From positions 104,094 through 168,093 of the forward strand of contig NZ_NBOE01000008.1 of NCBI RefSeq assembly GCF_002104515.1: DNA of 64,000 bases. The letters are read 5' to 3'. Shown here piece by piece: positions 55,773 to 63,795 of this stretch (positions are counted from its first letter, which is position 1; each line of letters starts with the position of its first letter). Under the pieces are notes generated by a model. The model was not told the origin of the DNA. It worked only from the letters and a program-made list of their open reading frames with translations, and did not search any database. Position numbers and translations under genes: made by a program. The stretch comes from Colwellia polaris (GTDB taxonomy: Bacteria > Pseudomonadota > Gammaproteobacteria > Enterobacterales > Alteromonadaceae).

Positions 55773-55859
55773 TGGTACCCGGGGCCGGACTTGAACCGGC
55801 ACGCTCTTACAAGCGAGGGATTTTAAATCCCTTGTGTCTACCAATTCCACCACCCGGGC
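55773..55859 (-). tRNA. tRNA-Leu (UAA), copy 2
   Basis: The sequence is the same as the tRNA-Leu at 55489-55575, with anticodon UAA and encoded CCA. Confidence 0.97.
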
Positions 55860-55922
55860 AACGAGAAGTATTTTTTTATAGTAGAGATTGGTTCCCTACT
55901 TGATAGTAAAAACTATCGAAAT

Positions 55923-55998
55923 TGGAGCGGCTAACGAGACTCGAACTCGTGACATTCACGTTGGCAACGTGATGCTCTACCAGCTGAGCTACAGCCGC
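55923..55998 (-). tRNA. tRNA-Gly (GCC), copy 3
   Basis: The sequence is the same as the other tRNA-Gly genes in the cluster, with anticodon GCC and encoded CCA. Confidence 0.97.
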
Positions 55999-56049
55999 TT
56001 CATAGAGCTAATTTATCTTAAAAAAAGCATTCACACATGTTTTAAAATT

Positions 56050-56125
56050 TGGAGCGGCTAACGAGACTCGAACTCGTGACATTCACGTTGGCAACGTGAT
56101 GCTCTACCAGCTGAGCTACAGCCGC
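56050..56125 (-). tRNA. tRNA-Gly (GCC), copy 2
   Basis: The sequence is the same as the other tRNA-Gly genes in the cluster. Two Gly genes are adjacent here, with a 51-bp gap. Confidence 0.97.
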
Positions 56126-56188
56126 TTCATTTTAAAACTATCTATACATATGCCAATATGTATTAACACCCCTACTGCATTAATGAAA

Positions 56189-56275
56189 TGGTACCCGGGG
56201 CCGGACTTGAACCGGCACGCTCTTACAAGCGAGGGATTTTAAATCCCTTGTGTCTACCAATTCCACCACCCGGGC
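56189..56275 (-). tRNA. tRNA-Leu (UAA), copy 1
   Basis: Anticodon UAA with encoded CCA. It lies 4 bp after tRNA-Cys, so the trio Gly-Cys-Leu keeps the E. coli glyW-cysT-leuZ order. Confidence 0.97.
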
Positions 56276-56279
56276 AATG

Positions 56280-56353
56280 TGGAGGCGGGTCCCGGAGTCG
56301 AACCGAGGTAATCGGATTTGCAATCCGGTGCATGGCCACTCTGCCAACCCGCC
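56280..56353 (-). tRNA. tRNA-Cys (GCA)
   Basis: A 74-nt tRNA with acceptor GGCGGGT, encoded CCA, and anticodon GCA in the loop of CCGGATTGCAAATCCG. It is the only Cys copy in the cluster. Confidence 0.97.
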
Positions 56354-56409
56354 AATCTCATTAACTACGAGTAAGGTAGTATTCCTTGAATTTTTCTCTT
56401 AAAGAGAAT

Positions 56410-56485
56410 TGGAGCGGCTAACGAGACTCGAACTCGTGACATTCACGTTGGCAACGTGATGCTCTACCAGCTGAGCTACAGCCGC
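56410..56485 (-). tRNA. tRNA-Gly (GCC), copy 1
   Basis: Anticodon GCC with encoded CCA. It is the first tRNA downstream of pgsA, as glyW is in E. coli. Confidence 0.97.
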
Positions 56486-56632
56486 TTCATCTGCTGACTC
56501 CCTGTCAACTGGAAACGCATTCTACATTGAAAAACTGATGAGTCAACCCTTTAATATCAATTTTATTTTGACTGCTCAAAAAGCGACTAATATGGTGTTT
56601 TTTTAACTAAAATTACGGTTATTTATCACAAA

Positions 56633-57211
56633 CTACTTATTTAACTCTGGCCAAGCGGCTTTAAAGTAAACCACCATAGACCAAAAAGTAAGCACTGTAG
56701 CAAGTGCATAAAAACTATATGCCGCAAAAAGTAATATTTCATGCGGAAATTCAAATAAAATTAGTGGGATATCGTAAGTTGGATACCAAATTAATCCCAT
56801 AATACCTAACATTTGCGCCGCGGTTTTATATTTACCTAGTTGTGAAACAGCAATTATTTCTCTTTTTCCACGAGAAGACATGAATTCACGCAGTGCACTT
56901 ATAAATATTTCACGCGCAATCATTAAAATAGCCGAAACAGAAATCCACCATACTTGTAGATCTTGAATAAGAATGACTAAAGCTGCAACCACCATGAGTT
57001 TATCTGCTACAGGGTCAATAAAAGCACCAAATGCTGAGGATTGATTTAACTTTCGTGCCAAATAGCCGTCAAGTGCGTCACTGATGGCAGCAAACCAAAA
57101 GACCACAAAAGCGCCAAAATGGTTCCACGAAACGGGTAAATAAAACACCACGATAAAAACGGGGATTAAAACAATTCTAAATAAAGTAATTTGATTGGGG
57201 ATGGTCCACAT
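56633..57211 (-). CDS. pgsA: CDP-diacylglycerol-glycerol-3-phosphate 3-phosphatidyltransferase
   Basis: PgsA makes phosphatidylglycerol phosphate from CDP-diacylglycerol and glycerol-3-phosphate, the committed step to phosphatidylglycerol and cardiolipin. The CDP-alcohol phosphotransferase motif is intact: D48-G49-x2-A52-R53-x8-G62-x3-D66-x3-D70. The opening MWTIPNQITLFRIVLIP is typical. There are several hydrophobic helices and a length of 192 (E. coli 182). It follows uvrC and precedes the tRNA cluster, matching the E. coli order. Confidence 0.96.
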   Translation of the reverse strand: MWTIPNQITLFRIVLIPVFIVVFYLPVSWNHFGAFVVFWFAAISDALDGYLARKLNQSSAFGAFIDPVADKLMVVAALVILIQDLQVWWISVSAILMIAREIFISALREFMSSRGKREIIAVSQLGKYKTAAQMLGIMGLIWYPTYDIPLILFEFPHEILLFAAYSFYALATVLTFWSMVVYFKAAWPELNK

Positions 57212-57276
57212 AATATGTTTTTATATTCTTATCGGTAACTGAGCAAGATTTACAGACATTTTACACAGATCACGTG

Positions 57277-59130
57277 TTAATTGTCATGCAAGGCGTCATA
57301 AATATTTTCTGCTAATATTTTACTTACACCGGGTACTTTTTCTAAGGTAGCTCTATCAGCTTTTAAAACTTCTTGTAAGCCACCTAAATATTGTAAAAGC
57401 GCCTGCCTTTTTTTAGCGCCAATACCCGGAATACTCTCTAAGGTTGATTTTTTACTTACCTTTTGTCGCTTAGCTCTATGCCCGGTTATTGCAAAGCGAT
57501 GCGATTCGTCACGTATATGTTGCACTAGATGCAAAGCTGGCGATGTAGCTGGTAAAGATATTAACTGATGACTGCCAGCTAAAATTAGAGTTTCAAGGCC
57601 TGGTTTTCTCGACTCACCTTTGGCAACCCCTACTAATAAAGGTGTTTTTACTTTATCAACGCCAGCAAAAAAATCTTCTGCTTTGGCTAACTGCCCTTTT
57701 CCGCCATCAATAAAAATAATGTCAGGCATTTTCTCTTCACTAGTCACTTTGCTGTAGCGTTTATCTAATGCAAAGGCCATAGCAGCATAATCATCGCCAG
57801 GGGTAATGCCATGCACGTTATAACGCCGGTAATCACTTTTTAATGGGCCTTCTTGGTTAAACACCACATTCGACGCCACAGTTTGTTGTCCCATGGTATG
57901 GCTAATATCAAAGCATTCAATACGAGATATACCATTAGGTAGCTCAAAGACTTCATTCAATGCTGAAAATCGAGCTTGCATAGATTCTTTGTGAGAGTTT
58001 CGTGTCATTAATGCTGTCGCCGCATTGGTACAAGCCAACTTCAGATACTGGGCACGTTCAGTGCGAACATTATGCGACATTTTAACATCATGCTCTGCCT
58101 GCTCTATAATCACTCGAATTATGTCTTCTTGGCTTTCAATCGCCTCAGGAATAATAATTTCTTTAGGAACAGCGCCTAAGTTAAGATCATTACCAATATA
58201 ATGTTGACTAATAAACGCGGCAATTATCTCAGCATCGCTCGTATCAACAGGCACAGTGGGGAAATAACTTTTACTGCCTAATATTTTATGATCACGAATA
58301 AATAATAAATGAATACAAGCTTGAGATTTATGACGATGAAGCCCTATTACGTCCATTTCTGCGGCAGAGCCACTCACAAATTGTTGTTGCTGTACTTTAC
58401 GTAATGTCGATATTTGATCTCTATATTTTGCCGCCAGTTCGAAATGTAGAGTTTTGCTAGCGTTTTCCATGTTCTCAACTAGGTGCTCAATAACTTTTGA
58501 GCTTTTCCCTTTAAGAAACAGTTTCGCTAACTGAACCTGCTTTTGATAATCTTCAGGCGATATTTTATCTACGCAAGGCGCTGAACATCGACCGAGTTGA
58601 TACTGTAAACATGGTCGACTACGGGCGCGGTAATAACTGTCTTCACATTGACGCAATGGAAAAAGCTTTTGCATAAGGCGCAAGCTTTCCCAAACTGCAC
58701 CTACGGTAGGATAAGGCCCGAAGTAATCTCCCTTAACTTTTTTACCGCCGCGATGCAGACCTAATTTTGGATGTTTGTGATCGGTAATCAACAAATAAGG
58801 ATAAGATTTATCATCGCGCAGTAAAATATTATATTTGGGTTGGTATTTCTTAATATAATTATTTTCAAGGATCAGCGCTTCGCCTTCCGTATGGGTAACG
58901 GTAACGTCTATAGCTGAAATCTGTTTTACTAAAGCGCGGGTTTTATTACTGCCAACATCTTTTCGAAAATAACTCGCTAAACGTTTTTTTAACTGCTTAG
59001 CTTTACCGACATAAATAACAGTTTGGGTTATATCGTACATACGATAAACCCCTGCTTGTTCAGAAACAGCGGCTAGAAAGGCTTTATGATCAAATAATGT
59101 TTCATAATTTGATAGGCTCTGGTCAGACAA
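57277..59130 (-). CDS. uvrC: Excinuclease ABC subunit C
   Basis: UvrC makes both incisions in nucleotide excision repair. The N-terminal GIY-YIG domain starts at GVYRMYD...VIYVGKAKQLKKRL (about 28-55), a Cys-rich RPCLQYQLGRCSAPC segment follows near 172, and UVR, endonuclease (IIFIDGGKGQ) and C-terminal helix-hairpin-helix (SIPGIGAKKRQALL) parts are present. Length is 617 residues (610 in E. coli). The start is TTG, 2 bp after the uvrY stop, so the genes are co-transcribed, as in E. coli. Confidence 0.97.
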   Translation of the reverse strand: MSDQSLSNYETLFDHKAFLAAVSEQAGVYRMYDITQTVIYVGKAKQLKKRLASYFRKDVGSNKTRALVKQISAIDVTVTHTEGEALILENNYIKKYQPKYNILLRDDKSYPYLLITDHKHPKLGLHRGGKKVKGDYFGPYPTVGAVWESLRLMQKLFPLRQCEDSYYRARSRPCLQYQLGRCSAPCVDKISPEDYQKQVQLAKLFLKGKSSKVIEHLVENMENASKTLHFELAAKYRDQISTLRKVQQQQFVSGSAAEMDVIGLHRHKSQACIHLLFIRDHKILGSKSYFPTVPVDTSDAEIIAAFISQHYIGNDLNLGAVPKEIIIPEAIESQEDIIRVIIEQAEHDVKMSHNVRTERAQYLKLACTNAATALMTRNSHKESMQARFSALNEVFELPNGISRIECFDISHTMGQQTVASNVVFNQEGPLKSDYRRYNVHGITPGDDYAAMAFALDKRYSKVTSEEKMPDIIFIDGGKGQLAKAEDFFAGVDKVKTPLLVGVAKGESRKPGLETLILAGSHQLISLPATSPALHLVQHIRDESHRFAITGHRAKRQKVSKKSTLESIPGIGAKKRQALLQYLGGLQEVLKADRATLEKVPGVSKILAENIYDALHDN

Positions 59131-59132
59131 TG

Positions 59133-59777
59133 CTACAAAACTTCGGTTTTTAACATGCCATGACGAATTGCTAAATGCGTTAACTCAACATCGTTACCAA
59201 CATTAAGCTTTTCAAACATGCGGTAGCGATAGCTGTTAATAGTTTTGGTACTTAGTACTAATTGTTCAGAGATATTCGGTACTTTTTCGCCCCTTGTGAT
59301 CATCAGCATTATTTGTAATTCACGTTCAGACAAACTACTAAAAGGGTTTTCATCAGGAGACTTAAACTGACTTAACGCCATTTGCTGAGCAATTTCTGGC
59401 GTTATATAACGTTGACCGCTATTAACAGCACGAATAGCATTAATCATTTCGTCTGGGCCAGCACCTTTAGTTAGGTAACCTGCCGCGCCAATTTGCATAA
59501 CTTTGGTAGGAATTGGGTCTTCGCAATATACGGTTAATACAATCACTTTAACGTCAGGCGCATAACGGATAATTTTTTTCGTGGCTTCTAAACCACCAAT
59601 GCCTGGCATGTTCATATCCATCAGAACCACGTTAGGTTCGACTTTACGACAAAACTGAACGGCTTCCTCGCCTGTTTTGGCTTCACCAATCACCTTAAGT
59701 CCTTTTACTTCGTCTAGGATTTTTCGTATTCCAGTACGAACCAACTCGTGGTCATCAACTAACAAAACATTTATCAA
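59133..59777 (-). CDS. uvrY: Response regulator UvrY/GacA
   Basis: UvrY (GacA) is the LuxR-type response regulator of the BarA/GacS system, which activates Csr-type small RNAs that sequester CsrA. The receiver domain has Asp54 as phosphorylation site in VVLMDMNMPG and acidic residues in LLVDDHE. The C-terminal LuxR HTH contains SERELQIMLMITRGEKVPNISEQLVLSTKTINSYRYRMFEKL. Length 214 is typical. The start is TTG, with an AAGG element about 10 nt upstream. It is in one operon with uvrC and pgsA. Confidence 0.95.
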   Translation of the reverse strand: MINVLLVDDHELVRTGIRKILDEVKGLKVIGEAKTGEEAVQFCRKVEPNVVLMDMNMPGIGGLEATKKIIRYAPDVKVIVLTVYCEDPIPTKVMQIGAAGYLTKGAGPDEMINAIRAVNSGQRYITPEIAQQMALSQFKSPDENPFSSLSERELQIMLMITRGEKVPNISEQLVLSTKTINSYRYRMFEKLNVGNDVELTHLAIRHGMLKTEVL

Positions 59778-59924
59778 AGCAAGTTTACCTTATGAATACT
59801 TTATAAAAAGTAGCGGAGTAAAGACAAAATAATATAGCGATTAAGCTGTTAACACAATCAAAATTCGAGCCGAACTATTAATTTAGTACACAAAGCGCAC
59901 AAATGCTGATTTTTATAACAAAAA

Positions 59925-60182
59925 CTACAGGTCGTTTTTATTTAGCCAGTTATTTAATAAGCCAATTTGGCCATTTTTATATGCTGCATAAGTTAAACGC
60001 ACGGCATTACTTAAAATAATACTGTCGTTCCATTTTGTTTGTTCTGCAATCAATTCGTAGCATTTTTGAGCTTCTGGAGAAAGATAACCGCGCATTTCTT
60101 TTTTACCTTTGTCTTTTTGTCGCTCACGATAACGCTTTTGTTTTTCTGCATTAGTTAATGCTTTCTTTTTATTATCCATCAA
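59925..60182 (-). CDS. Small basic protein with possible ribbon-helix-helix fold
   Basis: An 85-residue protein with a strongly basic N-terminus (KKKALTNAEKQKRYRERQKDKGKKEMRGYL). The strand-helix-helix pattern (MRGYLSPEAQKCYELIAEQTKWNDSIILSNAVRLTYAAYK) resembles RHH DNA-binding proteins. It could be a small transcription factor. It lies divergently next to fabA, so it might act on that intergenic region; this is inference. The true start may be the first or second ATG. Confidence 0.65.
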   Translation of the reverse strand: MMDNKKKALTNAEKQKRYRERQKDKGKKEMRGYLSPEAQKCYELIAEQTKWNDSIILSNAVRLTYAAYKNGQIGLLNNWLNKNDL

Positions 60183-60277
60183 TTACTTACCTAATTTCAT
60201 TTTAAAACGTTACCGGTTACGCATAACTAATTCTGGCAAATTTAACCGGCTTTGTTAAGTAAAATATAGATTTATTT

Positions 60278-60294
60278 AACTGTTCGGAGTTGTT
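60278..60294. promoter_or_regulatory. FadR-like operator in the fabA promoter region
   Basis: AACTGTTCGGAGTTGTT differs by only two bases from the E. coli fabA FadR site as I remember it (AACTGATCGGACTTGTT). It lies 62 bp before the fabA start, as expected for activation. FadR may activate fabA here as in E. coli. Confidence 0.6.
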
Positions 60295-60355
60295 TAGCGT
60301 ACAAGTGTTCGCTAAAGTAACGGCTTTGAAATTATTAATAAATTTAAGTGATCAC

Positions 60356-60871
60356 ATGGAACAACAAAACTCGTTCTCGAAAGAAGACCTAGTAAAAGCA
60401 GGTACTGGTGAAATGTTTGGCCCTGGCAACAGCCAGTTACCTTCTGACAATATGTTAATGATGGATAGAATTATTAGCATAAACGATGATGGCGGTGAGC
60501 ATGGCAAAGGCGAAATTATTGCCGAATTAGATATAACCCCGGATCTGTGGTTTTTCGATTGTCACTTTAAAGGCGACCCAGTAATGCCAGGTTGTTTGGG
60601 CTTAGATGCTATGTGGCAATTAACCGGTTTCTTTCTAGCATGGTCAGGTGGTCCAGGTCACGGACGTGCTTTAGGTGTAGGAGAAGTTAAATTCACTGGC
60701 CAAATTCTACCAACAGCGAAAAAAGTAACTTATAAAATTACGCTAAAGCGCGTAATTAAGCGTAAACTCTTTATGGGCATTGCTGACGGCACCGTATCTG
60801 TAGATGGCCGTGTAATTTATACAGCTAAAGATTTAAAAGTGGGTTTATTTACTGATACCACTAAATTTTAA
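60356..60871 (+). CDS. fabA: 3-hydroxydecanoyl-ACP dehydratase/isomerase FabA
   Basis: FabA dehydrates 3-hydroxydecanoyl-ACP and isomerises the product, starting unsaturated fatty acid synthesis. With the ATG at 60356 the protein has 171 residues, and the catalytic His70 (DCHFKGD) and Asp84 (LGLDAMW) take exactly the E. coli positions, which fixes this start over the longer upstream frame. Other signatures are [13 protein letters not shown] and [20 protein letters not shown] FadR-like site lies upstream and a strong terminator follows. Confidence 0.96.
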   Translation: MEQQNSFSKEDLVKAGTGEMFGPGNSQLPSDNMLMMDRIISINDDGGEHGKGEIIAELDITPDLWFFDCHFKGDPVMPGCLGLDAMWQLTGFFLAWSGGPGHGRALGVGEVKFTGQILPTAKKVTYKITLKRVIKRKLFMGIADGTVSVDGRVIYTAKDLKVGLFTDTTKF

Positions 60872-60903
60872 TGAAGAGCTAACCTAGTTTTTTCATTAAA
60901 CAT

Positions 60904-60931
60904 AAAAAGCCAGCATTCACGCTGGCTTTTG
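60904..60931. terminator. Intrinsic terminator after fabA
   Basis: AAAAGCCAGC and GCTGGCTTTT pair around a 6-nt loop and a T-run follows. The stem is nearly identical to the one at 61252-61277. Confidence 0.85.
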
Positions 60932-61017
60932 TGTTTCTAATTACCGGGTAATTAATCTTAATTAACGTAGAGTCCCCAGTAGTAAGAACACAAATCTAAA
61001 ACACAGCAAAGAGATAT

Positions 61018-61149
61018 CACCACCAAGGGACTTCGTCCTGCACCGAGAAGAACAAGAAACATTAAAGTAAGACCTTACCCATATTCACTTTTCTTATCAC
61101 TAATCACTGCTCGGTGTAGCGCAAAGCGCCTCGCGGTGCCTCGGTGGTA
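61018..61149. repeat. Fold-back repeat element
   Basis: The left arm (61018-61046) and right arm (61110-61149) are imperfect inverted copies: ACCACC.AGG opposes CCTCGGTGGT and CACCGAG opposes CTCGGTG. Its local GC content is clearly above the surroundings. It looks like a non-coding repeat; I saw only one copy. Confidence 0.55.
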
Positions 61150-61251
61150 GAAGCCCTTAATCCCTTAAGCTCTTAATTTTTTAAATACAAAGAGTACTCA
61201 ATGGTAGAAACATTTAATCATTTAACTTCTAACACAATAGTGCGAAAACGA

Positions 61252-61277
61252 AAAAGCCAGCAATTACGCTGGCTTTT
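61252..61277. terminator. Intrinsic terminator after gltX
   Basis: The stem AAAAGCCAGC/GCTGGCTTTT lies just past the gltX stop codon, with A-rich sequence that reads as a T-run on the minus strand. It matches the fabA terminator in sequence. Confidence 0.85.
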
Positions 61278-61313
61278 GTTCATCAAATATTTACAGCATA
61301 TTAGCGCTATAAA

Positions 61314-62726
61314 TTAACTATTAGCGATACGTTCATCGACAACAGCTATCGCTTGATCAATTCTAGCTAATACTTTTTGTTGATCTAACAACGCTAAAGT
61401 AATATCTAATGAAGGAGAATTACCACCACCAGTTGCAGCAACACGTAAAGGCATACCAACTTTACCCATACCTACTTCAAGTTCAGTCGCCGTATCATTA
61501 ATTGCGGCATGAATTGGTGCTGGTGACCAATCAGTTAAGGCAGCTAACTTCTCTTTTACTAACAACAATGGCGCTTTAACTACTGGACGTAAGTGTTTTT
61601 TAACAGCACTGGCTTCAAGTTCAGTAAAATCTTCATAGAAGTAACGGCTAATTTCTGCCATCTCTTTCAATGTTTTAACACGATCTGCCTGTATTTTAAC
61701 TATTTCAGCAAGCGCCGGGCCATTTTCAATGTTAATGCCCTGTGCTTTCATATGCCATTCTAGGTGAGTAGCAACATAAACAGGATCGAGTGTTTTCATA
61801 TAATGCTGATTAACCCAAATAAGTTTATCTGTGTTAAAACCAGAAGCAGCACGATTACAATCTTTAAGATCAAATAATTCAATCATTTCTTCACGAGAGA
61901 ATATTTCTTTATCGCCATGTGACCAACCTAAACGCACCAAGTAATTAAGAAGCGCTTCTGGTAAATAACCGTCATCACGATATTGCATTACTCCAACTGC
62001 ACCATGACGTTTAGATAAACGTTTGCCGTCATCACCTAATATCATAGGAATATGAGCATATTCAGGTACAGTTGCACCTAAGGCTATTAAAATATTAATT
62101 TGTTTTGGTGTGTTACTAATATGGTCGTCACCGCGCACAACATGAGTAACTTTCATATCCCAATCGTCAACCACAACAGTTAAGTTATAAGTAGGCGTAC
62201 CATCAGAACGTGCAATTATTAAATCGTCAAGTTGCTCATTACTTATAGTAATGTCACCTTTCACCATATCTTTAATAACAACATCGCCATTTAATGGGTT
62301 CTTAAAACGAATAACGTAAGGTTTATCTTCTGGGTAATCAGAACGGTCACGCCACAAACCATTGTATTTCTCAATTTCGCCTTTTGCTTTAGCCTCTTCA
62401 CGCATAGCATCAACTTCTTCAGCAGTACTATAACAACGATAAGCATTGCCAGAAGCAAGAAGTTGTTCAATCACTTCTTTATAACGGTCAAAACGTTGAG
62501 TTTGAAAGTATGGGCCATGAGTCCAAGGTAAGTCTAACCAATTCATACCGTCCATAATCGCATCAACAGAAGCTTGTGTTGAACGTTCTAAATCAGTGTC
62601 TTCGATTCTAAGAATAAAATCGCCGCCATTCTTTTGCGCATAAAGCCAACTATATAAAGCAGTACGTGCACCACCAACATGTAAATATCCTGTTGGGCTA
62701 GGGGCAAATCGAGTTGTTAAAGTCAT
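61314..62726 (-). CDS. gltX: Glutamyl-tRNA synthetase
   Basis: GltX charges tRNA-Glu with glutamate. Class I signatures are [22 protein letters not shown] at the N-terminus (HIGH motif as HVGG) and [16 protein letters not shown] near residue 240 (KMSKS motif). [14 protein letters not shown] and [15 protein letters not shown] are also typical. Length 470 equals E. coli GltX (471). It is a single gene, divergent from the tRNA-Val cluster, and is followed by a terminator. Confidence 0.97.
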   Translation of the reverse strand: MTLTTRFAPSPTGYLHVGGARTALYSWLYAQKNGGDFILRIEDTDLERSTQASVDAIMDGMNWLDLPWTHGPYFQTQRFDRYKEVIEQLLASGNAYRCYSTAEEVDAMREEAKAKGEIEKYNGLWRDRSDYPEDKPYVIRFKNPLNGDVVIKDMVKGDITISNEQLDDLIIARSDGTPTYNLTVVVDDWDMKVTHVVRGDDHISNTPKQINILIALGATVPEYAHIPMILGDDGKRLSKRHGAVGVMQYRDDGYLPEALLNYLVRLGWSHGDKEIFSREEMIELFDLKDCNRAASGFNTDKLIWVNQHYMKTLDPVYVATHLEWHMKAQGINIENGPALAEIVKIQADRVKTLKEMAEISRYFYEDFTELEASAVKKHLRPVVKAPLLLVKEKLAALTDWSPAPIHAAINDTATELEVGMGKVGMPLRVAATGGGNSPSLDITLALLDQQKVLARIDQAIAVVDERIANS

Positions 62727-62963
62727 AAAAATCTCAATGATGTATATCTCTGTCTAAGTAAGTAAAGAAATTAAACAAAGGTTATTAAAAAAGTTGTCGG
62801 CATTTTATCAGGCACACGCAGGAAATACACCTTTCACATGTTAAATTTATTATCGTGCTACCTCGAAAATTGAAAATAAAGCACACAAAACCACCACTCT
62901 GTCGAATTTTAAAGCGTTCGAGCTAAATAGTTAAAAAAAATATAAAAAATTACCGACTTTTGG

Positions 62964-62991
62964 TTGACAGCTTTTTCGATCTCCCTATAAT
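62964..62991 (+). promoter_or_regulatory. Promoter of the tRNA-Val cluster
   Basis: TTGACA (62964-62969) and TATAAT (62986-62991) are both perfect consensus boxes, 16 bp apart. The GC-rich discriminator ACGCCCCCA follows, as is usual for stable RNA promoters under stringent control. Confidence 0.92.
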
Positions 62992-63007
62992 ACGCCCCCA
63001 CAGAGAA

Positions 63008-63083
63008 GGACGATTAGCTCAGTTGGGAGAGCACCGCCCTTACAAGGCGGGGGTCACTGGTTCAAGCCCAGTATCGTCCACCA
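63008..63083 (+). tRNA. tRNA-Val (UAC), copy 1
   Basis: A 76-nt tRNA with acceptor stem GGACGAT/ATCGTCC and encoded CCA. The loop CTTACAA in the stem CCGCC/GGCGG gives anticodon UAC. Confidence 0.97.
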
Positions 63084-63113
63084 CTTCTCTGAAAATACAG
63101 TTTATTATAGATC

Positions 63114-63189
63114 GGACGATTAGCTCAGTTGGGAGAGCACCGCCCTTACAAGGCGGGGGTCACTGGTTCAAGCCCAGTATCGTCCACCA
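63114..63189 (+). tRNA. tRNA-Val (UAC), copy 2
   Basis: Its sequence is the same as copy 1, with anticodon UAC and encoded CCA. The gap to copy 1 is 30 bp. Confidence 0.97.
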
Positions 63190-63226
63190 TATTTATGTAT
63201 TTATAACATTATTTAATTGTTAGATT

Positions 63227-63302
63227 GGACGATTAGCTCAGTTGGGAGAGCACCGCCCTTACAAGGCGGGGGTCACTGGTTCAAGCCCAGTATCGTCCAC
63301 CA
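63227..63302 (+). tRNA. tRNA-Val (UAC), copy 3
   Basis: Its sequence is the same as copy 1, with anticodon UAC and encoded CCA. Confidence 0.97.
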
Positions 63303-63352
63303 CTTTATTAAAAGTGAGGTAGACAATTTAGCGTTTGGAAAAGAAATAAGGT

Positions 63353-63415
63353 CAACACCTTCTACTCTTTATCACCCACGCCGAATCACTGGTTAAATAT
63401 CAGTATCGTCCACCA
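63353..63415 (+). pseudogene. tRNA-Val-derived remnant 1
   Basis: The 3' end (63384-63415, TCACTGG...CAGTATCGTCCACCA) matches the T arm and acceptor of tRNA-Val with a few changes. The anticodon arm is replaced by an unrelated stretch (CCTTCTACTCTTTATCACCC). It cannot fold as a functional tRNA. Confidence 0.8.
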
Positions 63416-63450
63416 CTTCTTTACCATTAAAGAAGTATAAAATAAAAAAT

Positions 63451-63526
63451 GGACGATTAGCTCAGTTGGGAGAGCACCGCCCTTACAAGGCGGGGGTCAC
63501 TGGTTCAAGCCCAGTATCGTCCACCA
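63451..63526 (+). tRNA. tRNA-Val (UAC), copy 4
   Basis: Its sequence is the same as copies 1-3, with anticodon UAC and encoded CCA. A tRNA-derived remnant lies on either side. Confidence 0.97.
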
Positions 63527-63560
63527 CTTTTATTTATAAACTACAAACATCTAAAAAAAA

Positions 63561-63628
63561 AGTTAAAGCACCTTCTGCTCTTTATCACCCGCACCGAATC
63601 ACTAATTCAAGACCAGTATCGTCCACCA
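63561..63628 (+). pseudogene. tRNA-Val-derived remnant 2
   Basis: AGTTAAAGCACC resembles the D arm region AGTTGGGAGAGCACC of tRNA-Val, and the 3' end (63597-63628) keeps TTCAAG and CCAGTATCGTCCACCA. Between them is the same foreign stretch as in remnant 1 (CTTCTGCTCTTTATCACCCG). Confidence 0.8.
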
Positions 63629-63649
63629 CTTTTATTTATAAACTAAAAA

Positions 63650-63730
63650 CATCTAAAACATCTAAAACATCTAAAACATCTAAAACATCTAAAACATCTA
63701 AAACATCTAAAACATCTAAAACATCTAAAA
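63650..63730. repeat. Nine tandem copies of a 9-bp unit
   Basis: CATCTAAAA is repeated nine times without change. The equivalent place upstream (63548-63557) has a single unit, so the array has grown by slippage. The translated KTS repeats and the reverse CFR repeats are artefacts. Confidence 0.95.
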
Positions 63731-63735
63731 CAAAA

Positions 63736-63795
63736 AGTTAAAGCACCTTCTGCTCTTTGCCACCCGCGCCGAATCACTAATTCAAACCCAGAATA
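63736..63795 (+). pseudogene. tRNA-Val-derived remnant 3, truncated
   Basis: It repeats AGTTAAAGCACCTTCTGCTC and the following GAATCACTAATTCAAACCCAG of remnant 2, then breaks off before the acceptor stem at about 63795, where a different sequence begins. Confidence 0.7.

Noticed and set aside
59116..59132. FadR-like match (GCTCTGGTCAGACAATG) at the uvrC start
   Set aside because: It lies within coding sequence at the uvrY-uvrC junction, where no promoter is expected; a chance match, and a useful measure of background.
62960..63223. Open frame of 87 codons over two tRNA-Val genes (AQLGEHRPYKAGVTGSSP...)
   Set aside because: It is the well-known false translation of tRNA genes; the bases belong to tRNA structure.
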